64,000 bases of DNA, taken from assembly GCA_963678675.1 (NCBI GenBank), contig OY783191.1:19037111-19101110 (forward strand). The letters are read 5' to 3'. The notes below the pieces were generated by a model, which saw only the letters and a program-made list of their open reading frames with translations, was not told the origin of the DNA and did no database searches. Made by a program: the position numbers and the translations under genes. This document shows positions 12,131-23,196 of the stretch, in pieces. This DNA comes from Xiphydria camelus. Taxonomy: Eukaryota > Arthropoda > Insecta > Hymenoptera > Xiphydriidae. Each line of letters starts with the position of its first letter. Within the stretch, counting starts at the first letter, position 1.

Positions 12131-12597
12131 AAAAGTCCCGGTACGGCCGATTATCTCAGCGGGAAAACATTTTAGAGAAAAATGTTTAATACAAAACTTT
12201 AAGGATTTTCCCTTGGCTACCCAATGGTTATATTGGATTTGACCTTGACCATGACCTTCAAGGTCATATCAAGGTCAAATTGATTTTTTAAAATGGGAAA
12301 CCCCATTTTTGATACCGGAAATGAAAAGAGCGGGAAATTTCACGTTCAAATATGTCCTTGACAATTTTTTAAATATGACCTTTATGGTCAGCGGAGGTAA
12401 AATTGAGGTCAACTACAGTTCGGCTTCGTACCACGAAAGCTATGGGCCCTATACAAATTCTTTTTGATAGTAGGGTTTAGGATTTTTCCGTGGCTATGCA
12501 ATGGTGATATTGGATTTGACCTTGACCATAACCTTCATTTGGCATTTCTTACACATCTGACATAATATTCCAAATCAGTTACACGAAAAACTCCTTA

Positions 12598-12923
12598 GTG
12601 CTAACCAAATTTAATCGAGGCAACAACCATCACTGGCAGATTCAAAGGCGAAGGCATGCTCATTCACGCATACCTATGATTTCCAACGATTTAACATTCG
12701 AATTCAAGCGGCTCCAGTTTCCTTTGCGTCTTGCTTTTGCTATTACCATCAACAAAGCACAAGGTCAATCGTTGACTATTGCTGGCTTAAATTTGTAAAA
12801 TTCATGTTTTTCACACGGCCAATTGTATGTAGCTTGCTCCAGAGTTGGCACACCCAAAAATTTCCACGTTTTTACTCCGAATAAAAAAATGAAAAACATT
12901 GTCTATCCGCTGGCCTTAAGATA
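12598..12923 (+). pseudogene. Helitron helicase C-terminus
   Basis: Conserved end of a Helitron PIF1-like helicase: FEFKRLQFPLRLAFAITINK, AQGQSLTIAGLNL, then after an in-frame stop (TAA at about 12796) the rest follows in the same frame: GQLYVACSRVGTPKNFHVF, KNIVYPLALR. Motifs V and VI of the helicase are visible; everything upstream is deleted. Its orientation agrees with the element ends. It can only serve as a marker of the parent family. Confidence 0.85.
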
Positions 12924-13089
12924 AATTAATAAAAGAAATATACTTTCCAATTTAAATTAAATTAAATTAAATACATGTGTTTTTTTAGCGTAGCATGGCT
13001 CCCTACCTATAGATATCTGCTAAAAATTCGTTAAATGACGGCCAAAATCAATCCACAATCTACCCGTGCGAAGCTGGGCGGGTCGCTAG

Positions 13090-14147
13090 TCTAAAATAAA
13101 TTCTACTAACAGATATTTTACTTCATCGAAATTTGAAGTATAAGAAATAGTTCAGCGATCCAACATCAAATGAATGAAGTCGAAATTAGTAATCTGTTGA
13201 ATGCTATTATATGAATAATATTTCTATAGCAACATTTTGAAGATAAACTACGTTTAGCTTTAAAATCTCAATAGTCTATTATCTGCTTCTATAGTCAATT
13301 CAAATCTAATTCTCAAGTTTCGTCGGACGAGCAGGTCTATTTTTAGCTGCCAATTGAAATTAACCAAGTACAATGTAAGCGATACAGTTATTGACACTCG
13401 ACAGTAATATAAGTTGTTGACACCTTCCAATAACAAATGCATTAAACAGAAAGAGGTAGGTCATTCATTCAGAATTTTGTCTGCTTAAGGTGCTGGTAGC
13501 TCTATCGCTTACCCTACATACTGATATGTCGTAAATACAACATCGTTCAGTTGCCTGCAATAAGGTAATTAAATTTCCCTTTTGTAATTTAATTGATTGT
13601 AAATTGAGAAGATAAATTTAATCCACTTATGTCAACTAAATACAGACTAACCACGTTTGGGAAAGTCATGCCCATCCTCGGTATGAATGCTGAAAAATTC
13701 TGTACGCACTTCCTTAAGGCGGCTTGAAAACGTGACTGTTTTATTGCCAAAGCACTGTTTTATCGACATAAATTGTAGAATACAGATAATTTTTAAACGG
13801 GAACAGAGTTAGTTAGTAATCCTAATAGGTGGAATGACATCCTTAGACCATTGACCAGAGTGCTTATGTATCAAATAAGTCAAAGTATTCGTTAATGATA
13901 AATAATTTCACTTCAGCAAAATGTGGATAAAGTAGATCATCCCGTGGAAAATGTCGGTATCTTGCTAGAACTATGTATGTATGCTTATATAAATTCTTGT
14001 CTCAATTAGTAATACAAATGGATATACGCACCCTTCGTTGAAACAATGTTAAAACAATGATTTTCTAGGAGAAAAATATCCTACAATCGGCGGAATCTGC
14101 ATGCAGCTATGATAGAGCGTAACAATGTGTTTTGAAACAAATCTGAG
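13090..14147. other. No gene seen
   Basis: Unique-looking AT-rich DNA with no matching ends, tandem repeats or supported frame. It may be intronic sequence of the zinc transporter gene on the minus strand (inference from position). Confidence 0.4.
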
Positions 14148-14151
14148 TTAA

Positions 14152-14883
14152 GGGGAAACACCACAGTAACGGTACGGAAACTAGATACAACTTTGAAATT
14201 TTATTCCAGAGTAACGAAGCGAGATAGGACATTGCGGTTTTTTTTATTTAATTCCTCTCACTTAAAAATAGTGTAATAAAAAATTTTTGTTTTCAAAATG
14301 GCGACGCTGCAGGGCCGTATCCAGTATTGGTTTTTCGATGACCATCGTTCCTACTAGTAGCTTTTCTCGACACAGCTGCAACGTACAATAAAAACCGTTA
14401 TTGTTTTATTAATATATTCCGATTATCTAAGGAACCACGTAGCCGTTTTTTGATATCTTGAAAATTTGTATTGTTGTTAAAGACAATCTGACTATTTTTT
14501 GGAGGAGAAATCGTTTAACACTTTCAAATGTTCGCCAATTTATCAAAAACAAATATATTTCAAAAATCCTACGTTGCTCTTTATCGAATATATTAATAAA
14601 ACGATATTCCGAATCGGAATATATTAATAAAACAATAACGGTTTTTATTGTACGTTGCAGTTGTGGCGAGAAAAGCTACCAATGGAAACGATGGTCATCG
14701 AAAAACCAATACTGGACACGGCACTGCAGCGTCGCCATTTTGAAAACAAAAATTTTTTATTACACCATTTTTAAGTGAGAGGAATTAAATAAAAAAAACC
14801 GCAATGTCCTATCTCGCTTCGTTGCTCTGGAATACAATTTCAAAGTTGTATCTAGTTTCCATACCGTTACTGTGTGTTCTCCC
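14152..14883. mobile_element. Palindromic MITE with TTAA target
   Basis: TTAA flanks both sides (14148-14151, 14884-14887). The ends GGGGAAACACCACAGTAACGG and GGGAGAACACACAGTAACGG are inverted, and arms of about 290 bp mirror each other with few changes. TTAA targets are used by piggyBac-type and some other superfamilies; the ends alone do not decide which. The frame at 14458-14778 runs through the mirrored arm and is not a gene. Confidence 0.85.
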
Positions 14884-15127
14884 TTAAATATAATAAAATT
14901 ACCGTGAGGTGTATTACAAGAATTGAATTATTATAGGCATACAACAAATTCATTCCAGAAGGATGAATACTCAAGGTTGAATACTCAGTTACTATGGATC
15001 GATTCAAACCGGACCTTTTCCAACCGCGTCTTAAGTATAAATAGATTGGACACTAATAAGAGATCATTAGATACTCTAATTACACGGAAAAAATAGATAC
15101 TGTTACAAAGCTGCAACGTTTCCTTAC

Positions 15128-15354
15128 TTTATGTAACATTATAGCTAGGAACACAACAAATTCGACGTCAACTTGGGATGTTGTTGCTGCAGCTCCTAAC
15201 GCCACTCCGTCAGCTGCTGCGTGAACTACTAGCCCCAAAGTCGCTGTAACACTCCTTTCTTTACCGCCGCTTCTTCTTGCCGAACATTGGTCCACGAGCA
15301 GCATAAATACGAAACCGCAAACCAAACTTATCCCTATTAAACTGTGAAGATCGC
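15128..15354 (-). CDS. SLC39A9/ZIP9-like zinc transporter, one exon
   Basis: A complete internal exon: acceptor TTTCTTTCTTTACAG just above 15354, donor GTAAGG just below 15128, no stop between. It encodes 75 codons in phase: [20 protein letters not shown], a short charged loop, then [37 protein letters not shown]. This matches the ZIP9 region with the intramembrane [12 protein letters not shown] metal-binding helix (His and Asp kept) and the next LAIMLHK helix. In the family the protein moves zinc in Golgi and plasma membranes. The preceding and following exons are not found in the window, so flanking introns must be very long if the gene is intact, or this is an isolated exon. Every codon is intact, which favours a live gene. 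Confidence 0.85.
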
Positions 15355-16199
15355 CTGTAAAGAAAGAAATAAAGATTTAATAACTAAGGAGATTGAACGT
15401 GTTACTTGTAAACTGAGAGACTTGGATTCTTTATGACCTTTAGTGGATCAACTTTTATTACTACTACAATGAAACTTTAGTACAAAATTATGTTACTTCT
15501 TCAAAATGTTCACGTTCATAATATAATCCAACCTATTTTCTTTCAATAAGCAGTTTGATATTTGTTTTCCAATAACAAAGAAAAGTTTGTAGGCATGCAA
15601 CTCCCGTATAATACGATATTTTTGGAACATTGTTTTACTTTGGACCGAAATGTGTGCCCGAAATATCATAACGAAATATTTTGGAATTGTTCTCTGAGCT
15701 TACACGGAATTTACACCTTTCACTCAGGAAACGTACATTGGAGTATGAAGCATTCACTTTATATAATGAAATGTGAACCTGATGTTCGTATAATGTTCAC
15801 GAAGGCGTTCACGTGAAAATATTTATTTCTTCTTTCAAGAGAAACACAACAATATCAACCCTTATGCCAATAACTTGATTTAATAACGTTGTTCCATAAC
15901 CACAGTATAGCTGTACTCTCATAATAAAATCGTGTTGAAGGCTCTGTTAGAAGAAGAACTCCGTTTCCTCAGTTTATATTTAACGTCTATAAGTGGATCT
16001 ATAGGCCACTATTATAGTCCGGGAGGCAGCGATATTTTTACCGTGGTCATTTTACCAAGGCTGGTTTTCATTCACATGATAGATTCCATACTGTGTGTGA
16101 GCGAAATGCTTGTCAGCTGCCGCACCGGCGGTGGGGGTGTGTACAGTAGAGCCTCAAATGCGTAAAAAAACTAGAGAAATAAAGTGATATCACCAAAGT
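15355..16199. other. Probable intron, no gene seen
   Basis: Stretch upstream of the ZIP9-like exon on the minus strand. No other exon or repeat was recognised; a frame at 15562-15816 shows no family motif. Confidence 0.4.
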
Positions 16200-16990
16200 T
16201 CAATTTTTGTTTATGATTTATTTACATTATGTAATTATAAAAAATCGTAGTCAGCTGGACATATTTCGGGGGGAAATGTGTCAGCTGGGACAATAAACAT
16301 GCAGCACGCCGGCTAAAGAGGCTGCGACTTTATCGACTTTCCCCCCGCAATTCGGCTAGCTGACTTTTATTTATATTTAATACAAGTAATACTGGTTCGT
16401 GCGGTCAAATTTCAACTTTAGGGCCGGTTTTACCAACACGGTATAAACGCGGTATAGCGCTATACTGAGAACAACCAGCAATAAGCCTTATGGTTATTCT
16501 CAGTATAGTGCTATACCGCGTTTATACCTGTTGGTAAAACCGGCCCTTAGTAGTATAAAGAGACATTATATTTTTTTTGCAACAAAATATTCGATAGTTT
16601 ATTTATATTATGTAATTATAAAAAATCGTAGTCAGCTGAACATATTTCGGGGGGAAATGTGTCAGCTGTTGACGTATACTTGCGCAATACAGACGCCACG
16701 TAAACTAATACCACCATGCTTTAAATTAAGTTATGTGATTGCTAATTCATTATATTTTATGAAAAACATCGTCAGATAGGTGTATAGTGGGGGTCAGTCC
16801 GTCAGCTGGGACAAAAAACATGTAGCGCACCGGCTAAAGAGGCTGCGCATTTATAATTTCAGCTGACGACTTTTCCCCCGCAATTCAGCCAGCCGACTTT
16901 TATTTATATCTAGTACGAATAATAATAGTTCGTGTAATCAAATTTCAGCTGCAGTAGTATAAAGAAATATGAAATTTATAAGCTGAGCAG
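16200..16990 (+). repeat. Diverged direct duplication rich in CAGCTG
   Basis: Two related copies: one starts near 16225 and the other near 16606 with ATGTAATTATAAAAAATCGT, each followed by GTCAGCTG, TTTCGGGGGGAAATGTGTCA and CCGGCTAAAGAGGCTGCG. CAGCTG occurs about eight times. The first copy is split by the small Harbinger MITE at 16421. No coding frame is recognised. Confidence 0.7.
16421..16546. mobile_element. PIF/Harbinger-type MITE
   Basis: A 126-bp palindrome with ends GGGCCGGTTTTACCAACA, flanked by TTA duplications (16418-16420 and 16547-16549). The TTA/TAA three-base target and G-rich ends fit PIF/Harbinger MITEs. Arms are nearly perfect apart from a short centre. Confidence 0.85.
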
Positions 16991-17147
16991 CTGTCATCTC
17001 GGGATTAATACGCTACATTATTGGTCATGTATGTATTAATGTAAATATTGTAATTTTCAATTTATTTACCGTAATTACAAATGTTTTGAAGTGAAACTTC
17101 TTTGCTGAGGGTAGTAAAATCGCATGAAGAGTAAAGCCGGCACGATG

Positions 17148-17294
17148 CATCCAACGTTGGTTCCAACGTTGGACTCAATTGCCGTCGCCGCACAGTCCCA
17201 GACGATGTGGCGAATGCCTTCCAACGTTGGACACATTGCCATTTGCTACATCATGTGGGTGGACGCTAGTGAATTGCATGTGTCCAACGTTGAC
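17148..17294. repeat. Spaced CCAACGTTGG palindromes
   Basis: The ten-base palindrome CCAACGTTGG occurs at about 17150, 17162 and 17221, with a one-base variant near 17284 (CCAACGTTGA). Spacing is irregular. No further structure is seen. Confidence 0.6.
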
Positions 17295-17417
17295 TACATG
17301 CCACATTCGGGCTTCTGTCGGTAAATTTGAATCGCGTCAAAGGAGCTTCGAAATATAGCGGTATTTATTACCGTGGGCACTGCAGCAACCCGGGGAAAAA
17401 TGATTATATATAATTAT

Positions 17418-18266
17418 ACAGAAGTCCACTATACCTGACAAAAATTTCTTTTTTTGCAAATCTGCTATCAATATCCTTTAGAGAGAGTGGCATAGTACGT
17501 TTTGGTACAGTTTGACTTAAAAGTATCCATTTTTTGTTAAAAAATTTCCATTTCTCGCTATAGACGTTTTTTCTCAATTTCAAAAAATGGTGGGGTGATG
17601 TAAACCACCACTGAAATTCCGTTGTAAAACGTATATATATCAATAAAAATCGTTGGTAATGTTCGATTAAGATTTTTATACAGTAACAAATGGTAATATG
17701 TCGATAAAATCATTTCTATTTTCATATAGCATTCATTCTTGCGATGCAATGCATTCTTATATGTTCGTGGCATGTTGGCTAAAAAAGTTAAAAACGTTCA
17801 TTAAAAACAATAAATATGTGCATATAAACAAATAATAAACGATAAAATAGCGTCAGCAGAGTAGTTCACATCACCCCACCAAGAATGGTTCACATCCCCC
17901 CACTGACGCTTTTTTATTGCCAAGAACGCCACATTAACACAATGTAAGCAAATCAGTAAATCTCTTCGGATTATAAAACCCATCAATGAAACCAACATTA
18001 TACATATAGTTACCTTGAAAAAGCGACGAGAATTAACTCAAGAACACGTCTTCTTTGAGCACTTGTCAAAACTTTCGTGACAAATTTTTTCGGTCGTGTC
18101 TGGTATAAAGACTTGAACAGTTGTGCACACTCGAACTATTCACCACAAAAAAGTTAAACACAAATGCAACTGATGGCAGTACTATGTCTACGCTGGTGTC
18201 AATTTTAAATAGGAAAAATCGGCGTGGTTCACGTTACCCCACGGTTCACATCACCCCACTTTACCC
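17418..18266 (-). mobile_element. pogo-like element, left head-to-head copy
   Basis: Mirror image of the element at 18847-20655. The inner end reads GGTTCACATCACCCCACTTT then ACCC; the outer end is cut off where the right copy continues with another GGTTCACATCACCCCA motif. Subterminal motif copies are near 17590, 17862, 17884, 18226 and 18243. The minus-strand frame at 17773 encodes MPRTYKNALHRKNECYMKIE, resembling the N-terminus of pogo-type transposases; nothing of the catalytic core remains. Confidence 0.65.
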
Positions 18267-18272
18267 TATATA

Positions 18273-18840
18273 CAGGGTGTTCGGAAAAAACATCGACACA
18301 GAAATAGGGGTGATAGGTTACGTCATTACAAGTATTTTGATATAAGGGACCTATACCCGCAAGCGCCCCCTTCTGGAGATATCAACTTTTCAAGTTTATA
18401 ACGACCGAGGTTGATCAAAGTAGAATAATATTGAGTTTTTTGTCTACCTGTACAATTGAAAAACAAATGAAAACTCCTTGTATCCGCATCATCTTCGAAA
18501 AGTACAAGGACTTGAGCCAAGCGGTTATCCTTTCCGCAAGCAGTTTGCGCAGTGGCACATCTATCCAGAATCGTTTCCGATGTTGCATGGACATGGGTGG
18601 CCGTCATTTTGAGCATTTGCTGTAGTACATTGTTTTTGTATCTCGTAAAATTAAATATTCGTTACCATCTTGATACGTTTCTTATTATTCTACTTTGATC
18701 AACCTCGGTCGTTATAAACTTGAAAAGTTGATATCTCCAGAAGAGGGCGCTTGCGGGTATAGGTCCCTTATATCAAAATACTTGTAATGACGTAACCTAT
18801 CACCCCTATTTCTGTGTCGGTGTTTTTTCCGAAAACCCTG
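18273..18840 (+). mobile_element. Tc1/mariner derivative, long TIR
   Basis: TA flanks both ends. The terminal repeats begin CAGGGTGTTCGGAAAAAAC and run about 165 bp. The centre (about 18450-18625, plus strand) encodes only the end of a transposase: SLRSGTSIQNRFRCCMDMGG followed by RHFEHLL and a stop, the usual tail of mariner-type transposases. A 562-bp relative lies at 45192-45753 in the opposite orientation. Confidence 0.8.
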
Positions 18841-18846
18841 TATATA

Positions 18847-20655
18847 GGGTAAAGTGGGGTGATGTGAACCGTGGGGTAACGTGAACCACGCCGATTTTTC
18901 CTATTTAAAATTGACACCCGCGTAGACATAGTACTGCCATCAGTTGCATTTGTGTTTAACTTTTTTGTGGTGAATAGTTCGAGTGTGCACAACTGTTCAA
19001 GTCTTTATACCAGACAAGGCTGAACAAATTTGTCACGAAAGTTTTGACAAGTGCTCAAAGAAGACGTGTTCTTGAGTTAATTCTCGTCGCTTTTTCAAGG
19101 TAACTATATGTATAATGTTGGTTTCATTGATGGGTTTTATAATCCGAAGAGATTTACTGATTTGCTTACATTGTGTTAATGTGGCGTCCTTCGCAATAAA
19201 AAAAGCGTCAGTGGGGGGATGTGAACCATTCTTGGTGGGGTGATGTGAACTACTCTGCTGACGCTATTTTATCGTTTATTATTTGTTTATATGCACATAT
19301 TTATTGTTTTTAATGAACGTTTTTAACTTTTTTAGCCAACATGCCACGAAAATATAAGAATGCATTGCATCGCAAGAATGAATGCTATATGAAAATAGAA
19401 ATGATTTTATCGACATATTACCATTTGTTACTGTATAAAAATCTTAATCGAACATTACCAACGATTTTTATTGATATACTAGCAGCCCGTCCCGGCTTCG
19501 CACGGGTAGATTGTGGATTGATTTTGTCCGTCCACCATTGTTTAAATACATTTTTAATACAAAACTTTTAGTATTTTTCCCGGGCTACGCAATGGTCATA
19601 TTGGATTTAACCTTGACCATGACCTTCAAGGTTATATCGAGGTCAAATTAATTTTTTTTGCACGTTCAAATGTGTCCTTGACCATTTTTTTCATGTTACC
19701 TTTATTGTCAGCAGAGGTCAAATTTAGGTCAAGTATAGTTCGACTTTTTGAACACCCTGTATAAGATTTACTAACTCAGAAACCTTCGCGGATATGCGTC
19801 CAACTGTTCCCCAAATTTTCATCGCAATCGGATGATCGGTTTAGGAAGGCATAATAATCATCCGTACCGGTACTTTTTGAACACCCTGTATAAGATTTAA
19901 TAACTCAGAAACCTCCGCGGGCATGCGTCCAACCATTTCCCAACTTTTCATCGCAATCCGATGAACGGTTTAGGAAGGCATAATAATCATCCGTACCGCT
20001 ACTTTTTGAACACCTTTTATAAGATTTACTAATTCAGAAACCTTCGCGGGCATGCGTCCAACCATTCCCCAAAGTTTCATCGCAATCGGATGAACGGTTT
20101 AGGAAGGCATTTGATATTACCTTAAAGGTCACGGTCAAGGTCAAATCCAATACGACCACTGGGTAGCCAAGGGAAAATCCTTAAAGTTTTGTATTAAACA
20201 TTTTTCTCTAAAATGTTTTCCCGCTGAGATAATCGGCCGTACCGGGACTTTTTGAACACCCTGTATAAGATTTACTAACTCAGAAACCATCGCAGGCATG
20301 CGTCCAACAATTTCCCAAAGTTCATCGCAATCGGATGAACGGTTTAGGAAGGCATACGAGATATACAGACAGACAGACAAACATTCATTTTTATATATAT
20401 AGAAGATATACGTTTTACAACGGAATTTCAGTGGTGGTTCACATCACCCCACCATTTTTTGAAATTGAGAAAAAACGTCTATAGCGAGAAATGGAAATTT
20501 TTTAACAAAAAATGGATACTTTTAAGTCAAACTGTACCAAAACGTACTATGCTACTCTCTCTAAAGGATATTGACAGCAGATTTGCAAAAAAAGAAATTT
20601 TTGTCAGTTATAGTGGACTTCTTAAAAATATGGTTCACATCACCCCACTTTACCC
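18847..20655 (+). mobile_element. pogo-like element, right head-to-head copy
   Basis: TA-flanked, ends GGGTAAAGTGGGGTGATGTG and complement of CACATCACCCCACTTTACCC. Without the Helitron it is about 880 bp. The motif GGGGTGATGTGAACCA (or one-base variants) occurs about six times: two at the left end, two near 19207 and 19229, and two at the right end. A plus-strand frame from 19341 begins MPRKYKNALHRKNECYMKIE, like pogo-type transposase N-termini, and then runs into the Helitron. Confidence 0.75.
19479..20406 (-). mobile_element. Non-autonomous Helitron inside the pogo-like element
   Basis: Reverse orientation: CTAG (19479-19482 on the complement) with the hairpin ACCCGTGCGAAGCCGGGACG, and a 5' end TCTTCTATATATATAAAAAT at 20406. 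It sits exactly between A and T; the mirrored left copy near 17631 preserves the empty site (complement TTGATATATATACG). Four of the 130-bp units seen in the Helitron at 11.5 kb are present, but no helicase remains. Confidence 0.9.
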
Positions 20656-20681
20656 TACATATATATATACATATATATATA

Positions 20682-21478
20682 TACCGCATGTCCTATGGCC
20701 AACCGCGCAGGTGAGCTGCGACCTGAATTCTTGACTTCGGCAGTATTTATGGTACAGTTAGAGTGGGCTTCAGACGAGTGCGCTGCATAAGAACGAAAAG
20801 TGTCGACTGCTCTTCTAATAGCTGCGTTTCGTGTAACCTCAAAATCGTAAAGTTTTGAATTAGTAGTGAATAATTTGTAGAAGTGATGAGAAATAATCAT
20901 AAATAATCTTCCGAATTGACACCTTAGGTATCGCTCACGCCACTTCGTAAAACTACTTCCTAGACACGCGCGGTGCTAGCGCGGAAATAATTTCTGAAAC
21001 AAATAGGCAAGAGGCGTGTAATTCGGTTGGACGTCGAAAACCCCCGAATGATTGTTAACTCTCACTTCTGAACATTACTTACCATTTATTCAAAGATTCA
21101 CGATTTCGAGCTTAGACTTCGATCTCCCGAATTGATAGCCATCGGGAGATCAGACGTTTCACACTTTTCGTAAGAACGCAGCGTAAGAGCGAAAAGCGTC
21201 GTCTGATTTCCCGATGGCTGTTAATTCGGAAGATTATTTATGATTATTTCTCATCACTTCTACAAATTATTCACTACTAATTCAAAACTTTACGATTTTG
21301 AGGTTACATGAAACGCTTCGATCTCCCGAATTGACAGCTATTAGAAGAGCAGTCGACACTTTTCGTTCTTATGCAGCGCACTCGTCTGAAGCCCACTCTA
21401 ACTGTATCATAAATACTGCCGAAGTCAAGAATTCAGGTCGCAGCTCACCTGCGCGGTTGGCCATAGGACATGCGGTAT
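20682..21478. mobile_element. Palindromic MITE, ATACCGCATGTCC ends
   Basis: Arms of about 260 bp start ATACCGCATGTCCTATGGCC on the left with the complement on the right, followed by GACCTGAATTCTTGACTTCGG. A second, inner hairpin around 21110-21220 carries CGATCTCCCGAATTGA. That inner word and the ACCGYATGTCC ends are shared with the elements at 34064 and 35321, so the three form one group. Confidence 0.8.
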
Positions 21479-21567
21479 ATATATACTCATATAACCTGTC
21501 ATATATATTTATATATAATTATATATGATTCAAGATATGCTGATATCTGATCATATATAAACCCATA

Positions 21568-22417
21568 CAGGGTGACATTTTGAAAACTTGCCACCCCAAT
21601 ATCTCAGAAAGTTACAAAGATTTTCTAAAAAACGAGGGGGAACCAAAATGACATAATCGGAGATGCACCCACTCCAACCCCCTTAGGGGTAGCCCCCCCA
21701 ACTTTGTAATCTTAAATAGCAACCCCCCATGTGTGATACAGCGTTGGAAAGCTCTTTAAAAATGCTTTACAGCATCACCAAATTTTGGTACCTTTCGATG
21801 AGTAGTTTTCTCGCAAATCGAGAAAGAAACTGCCAGAAGTAAGTTTTCTCAATTTATTTATTAAAGATCAATTATGTTACAATAAATTTTCGAAGTGATT
21901 TCCATTATCTGATCTTACTCCCTGCGATTTCTTCTTATGGGGACATCTGAAATCTGTTGTTTTTCAAACTCAACCAGCAAGCATTAACCAACTGAAACAG
22001 AGAATTATGCAAGAATGTCGCAAAATTTCAAGAACATTTGAAAAAGTCCGAAAAATCAATGGAAATCATTTCGAAAATTTATTGTCACGTAATTGACCTT
22101 TAATAAATAAATTGACAACTTACTTCTAGCAGTTTCTTTCTCGATTTGCGCAAAAATTACTCATCGAAAGGTACCAAAATTTGGTGTTGTTGTAAAGCAT
22201 TTTTAAAGAGCTTTCCAACGCTGTATCACACATGGGGGGTTGATATTTAAGATTACAAAGTTGGGGGGGTGGTCCCTAAGGGGGTTGGAGGGGGTGCGTC
22301 TCCGATTATGTCATTTTGGTTCCCCTCTCCACTGCCGAAACCGTATTTTCTTTTTTTTAGAAAATCTCTGTAACTTTCTGAGATATTGGGGTGGCAAGTT
22401 TTCAAAATGTCATCCTG
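21568..22417 (+). mobile_element. Mariner derivative with ~280-bp TIRs
   Basis: TA flanks; ends CAGGGTGACATTTTGAAAAC and complement (one change). Between the arms, 21906-22097 on the plus strand encodes the end of a mariner-type transposase: LTPCDFFLWGHLKSVVF, QTQPASINQLKQRIMQECRK and NGNHFENLLSRN then stop. The Asp of the SPDLTPCDFF region may be the third catalytic Asp but its context is cut. Confidence 0.8.
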
Positions 22418-22454
22418 TATATGATAAGATATAGTAGTATATCTGATCATATAT

Positions 22455-22701
22455 GAAGGGTCCAGCGGAAAAACGATGAGGGTCCATATTTCTAAAAGTT
22501 GAGAAACACGACATTTAAAGTTTCACAACGCACGGGAGTCTACTGTGCCGCCTATTTTCAACCACAATTTTTAGTGGAATCTCAGTATTCGTCCCCTGTA
22601 AGGTTTGATATGTTGATACTTCATGTTACAAGCTAAGAGATGTCGCTAAAATATCGATTTCGAAAAAAATGGACACTCATCGTTTTTCCACTGGACCCTT
22701 C
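22455..22701. mobile_element. Sola-like MITE, ATAT target duplication
   Basis: Ends GAAGGGTCCAGCGGAAAAAC and GAAGGGTCCAGTGGAAAAAC (inverted). ATAT is duplicated (22451-22454, 22702-22705), and intact satellite units show the empty site CATATATGGATTCATG. The ends resemble GAAGAGTCCAGGGGAAAAAC of the element at 55204, which also has a four-base A/T target. Four-base targets with GA-rich ends fit Sola; this is inference. Confidence 0.8.
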
Positions 22702-22731
22702 ATATGGATTCATGTATGTTCAGATATTATA

Positions 22732-23196
22732 CAGGGTGTTCATTTTAAAACTTACCACCCACGTTATCTGCGTAAAGAGACATATTTCTGAAAATCGCCG
22801 AGACACGTCAACAAAATTATTGAGGGGGAACATTTTTTATAAAAATTCGACGCCCCCCCCCCCCCTCAACCACCTGACTCCGGGGACGGTAACCCCAATA
22901 TTCTTAAATGGAACAGGGGGTCGAGTGATACCTCATTTTAAAGGGCTTTTAATTGTGTACATTTTGACGTCCTACTTTTCAAATTTGACGTTAAAATGAG
23001 GTATCACTCGACCCCCTGTTCCATTTAAGAATATTGGGGTTACCGCCCCCGGAGTCAGGTGGTTGAGGGGGGGGGCGTCGAATTTTTATAAAAAATGTTC
23101 CCCCTCAATAATTTTGTTGACGTGTCTCGGCGATTTTCAGAAATATGTCTCTTTACGCAGATAACGTGGGTGGTAAGTTTTAAAATGAACACCCTG
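22732..23196. mobile_element. Fold-back MITE, almost perfect palindrome
   Basis: TA flanks; ends CAGGGTGTTCATTTTAAAAC. Arms of about 210 bp are virtually identical, including a run of C (or G) near the ACCACCTGACTCCGGGGACG words. The centre is only about 40 bp. No coding potential. Confidence 0.85.

Larger units (their letters stand above)
11467..13089 (+). mobile_element. Helitron, internally deleted, both ends present
   Basis: The 5' end is TCTATATATATAAAAATGAA followed by TTTGTCTGTCTG repeats, directly after an A (11466). The 3' end has a short hairpin (ACCCG...CGGGT) and terminates in CTAG at 13089 followed by T, so it sits between A and T with no target duplication, as Helitrons do. The inside holds repeated 130-bp units at the 5' side and the last codons of the helicase at the 3' side. 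At 1.6 kb it is far too short to be autonomous. Confidence 0.9.

Noticed and set aside
14458..14778. 106-codon frame
   Set aside because: Runs through one arm of the TTAA-flanked palindrome and has no family motif.
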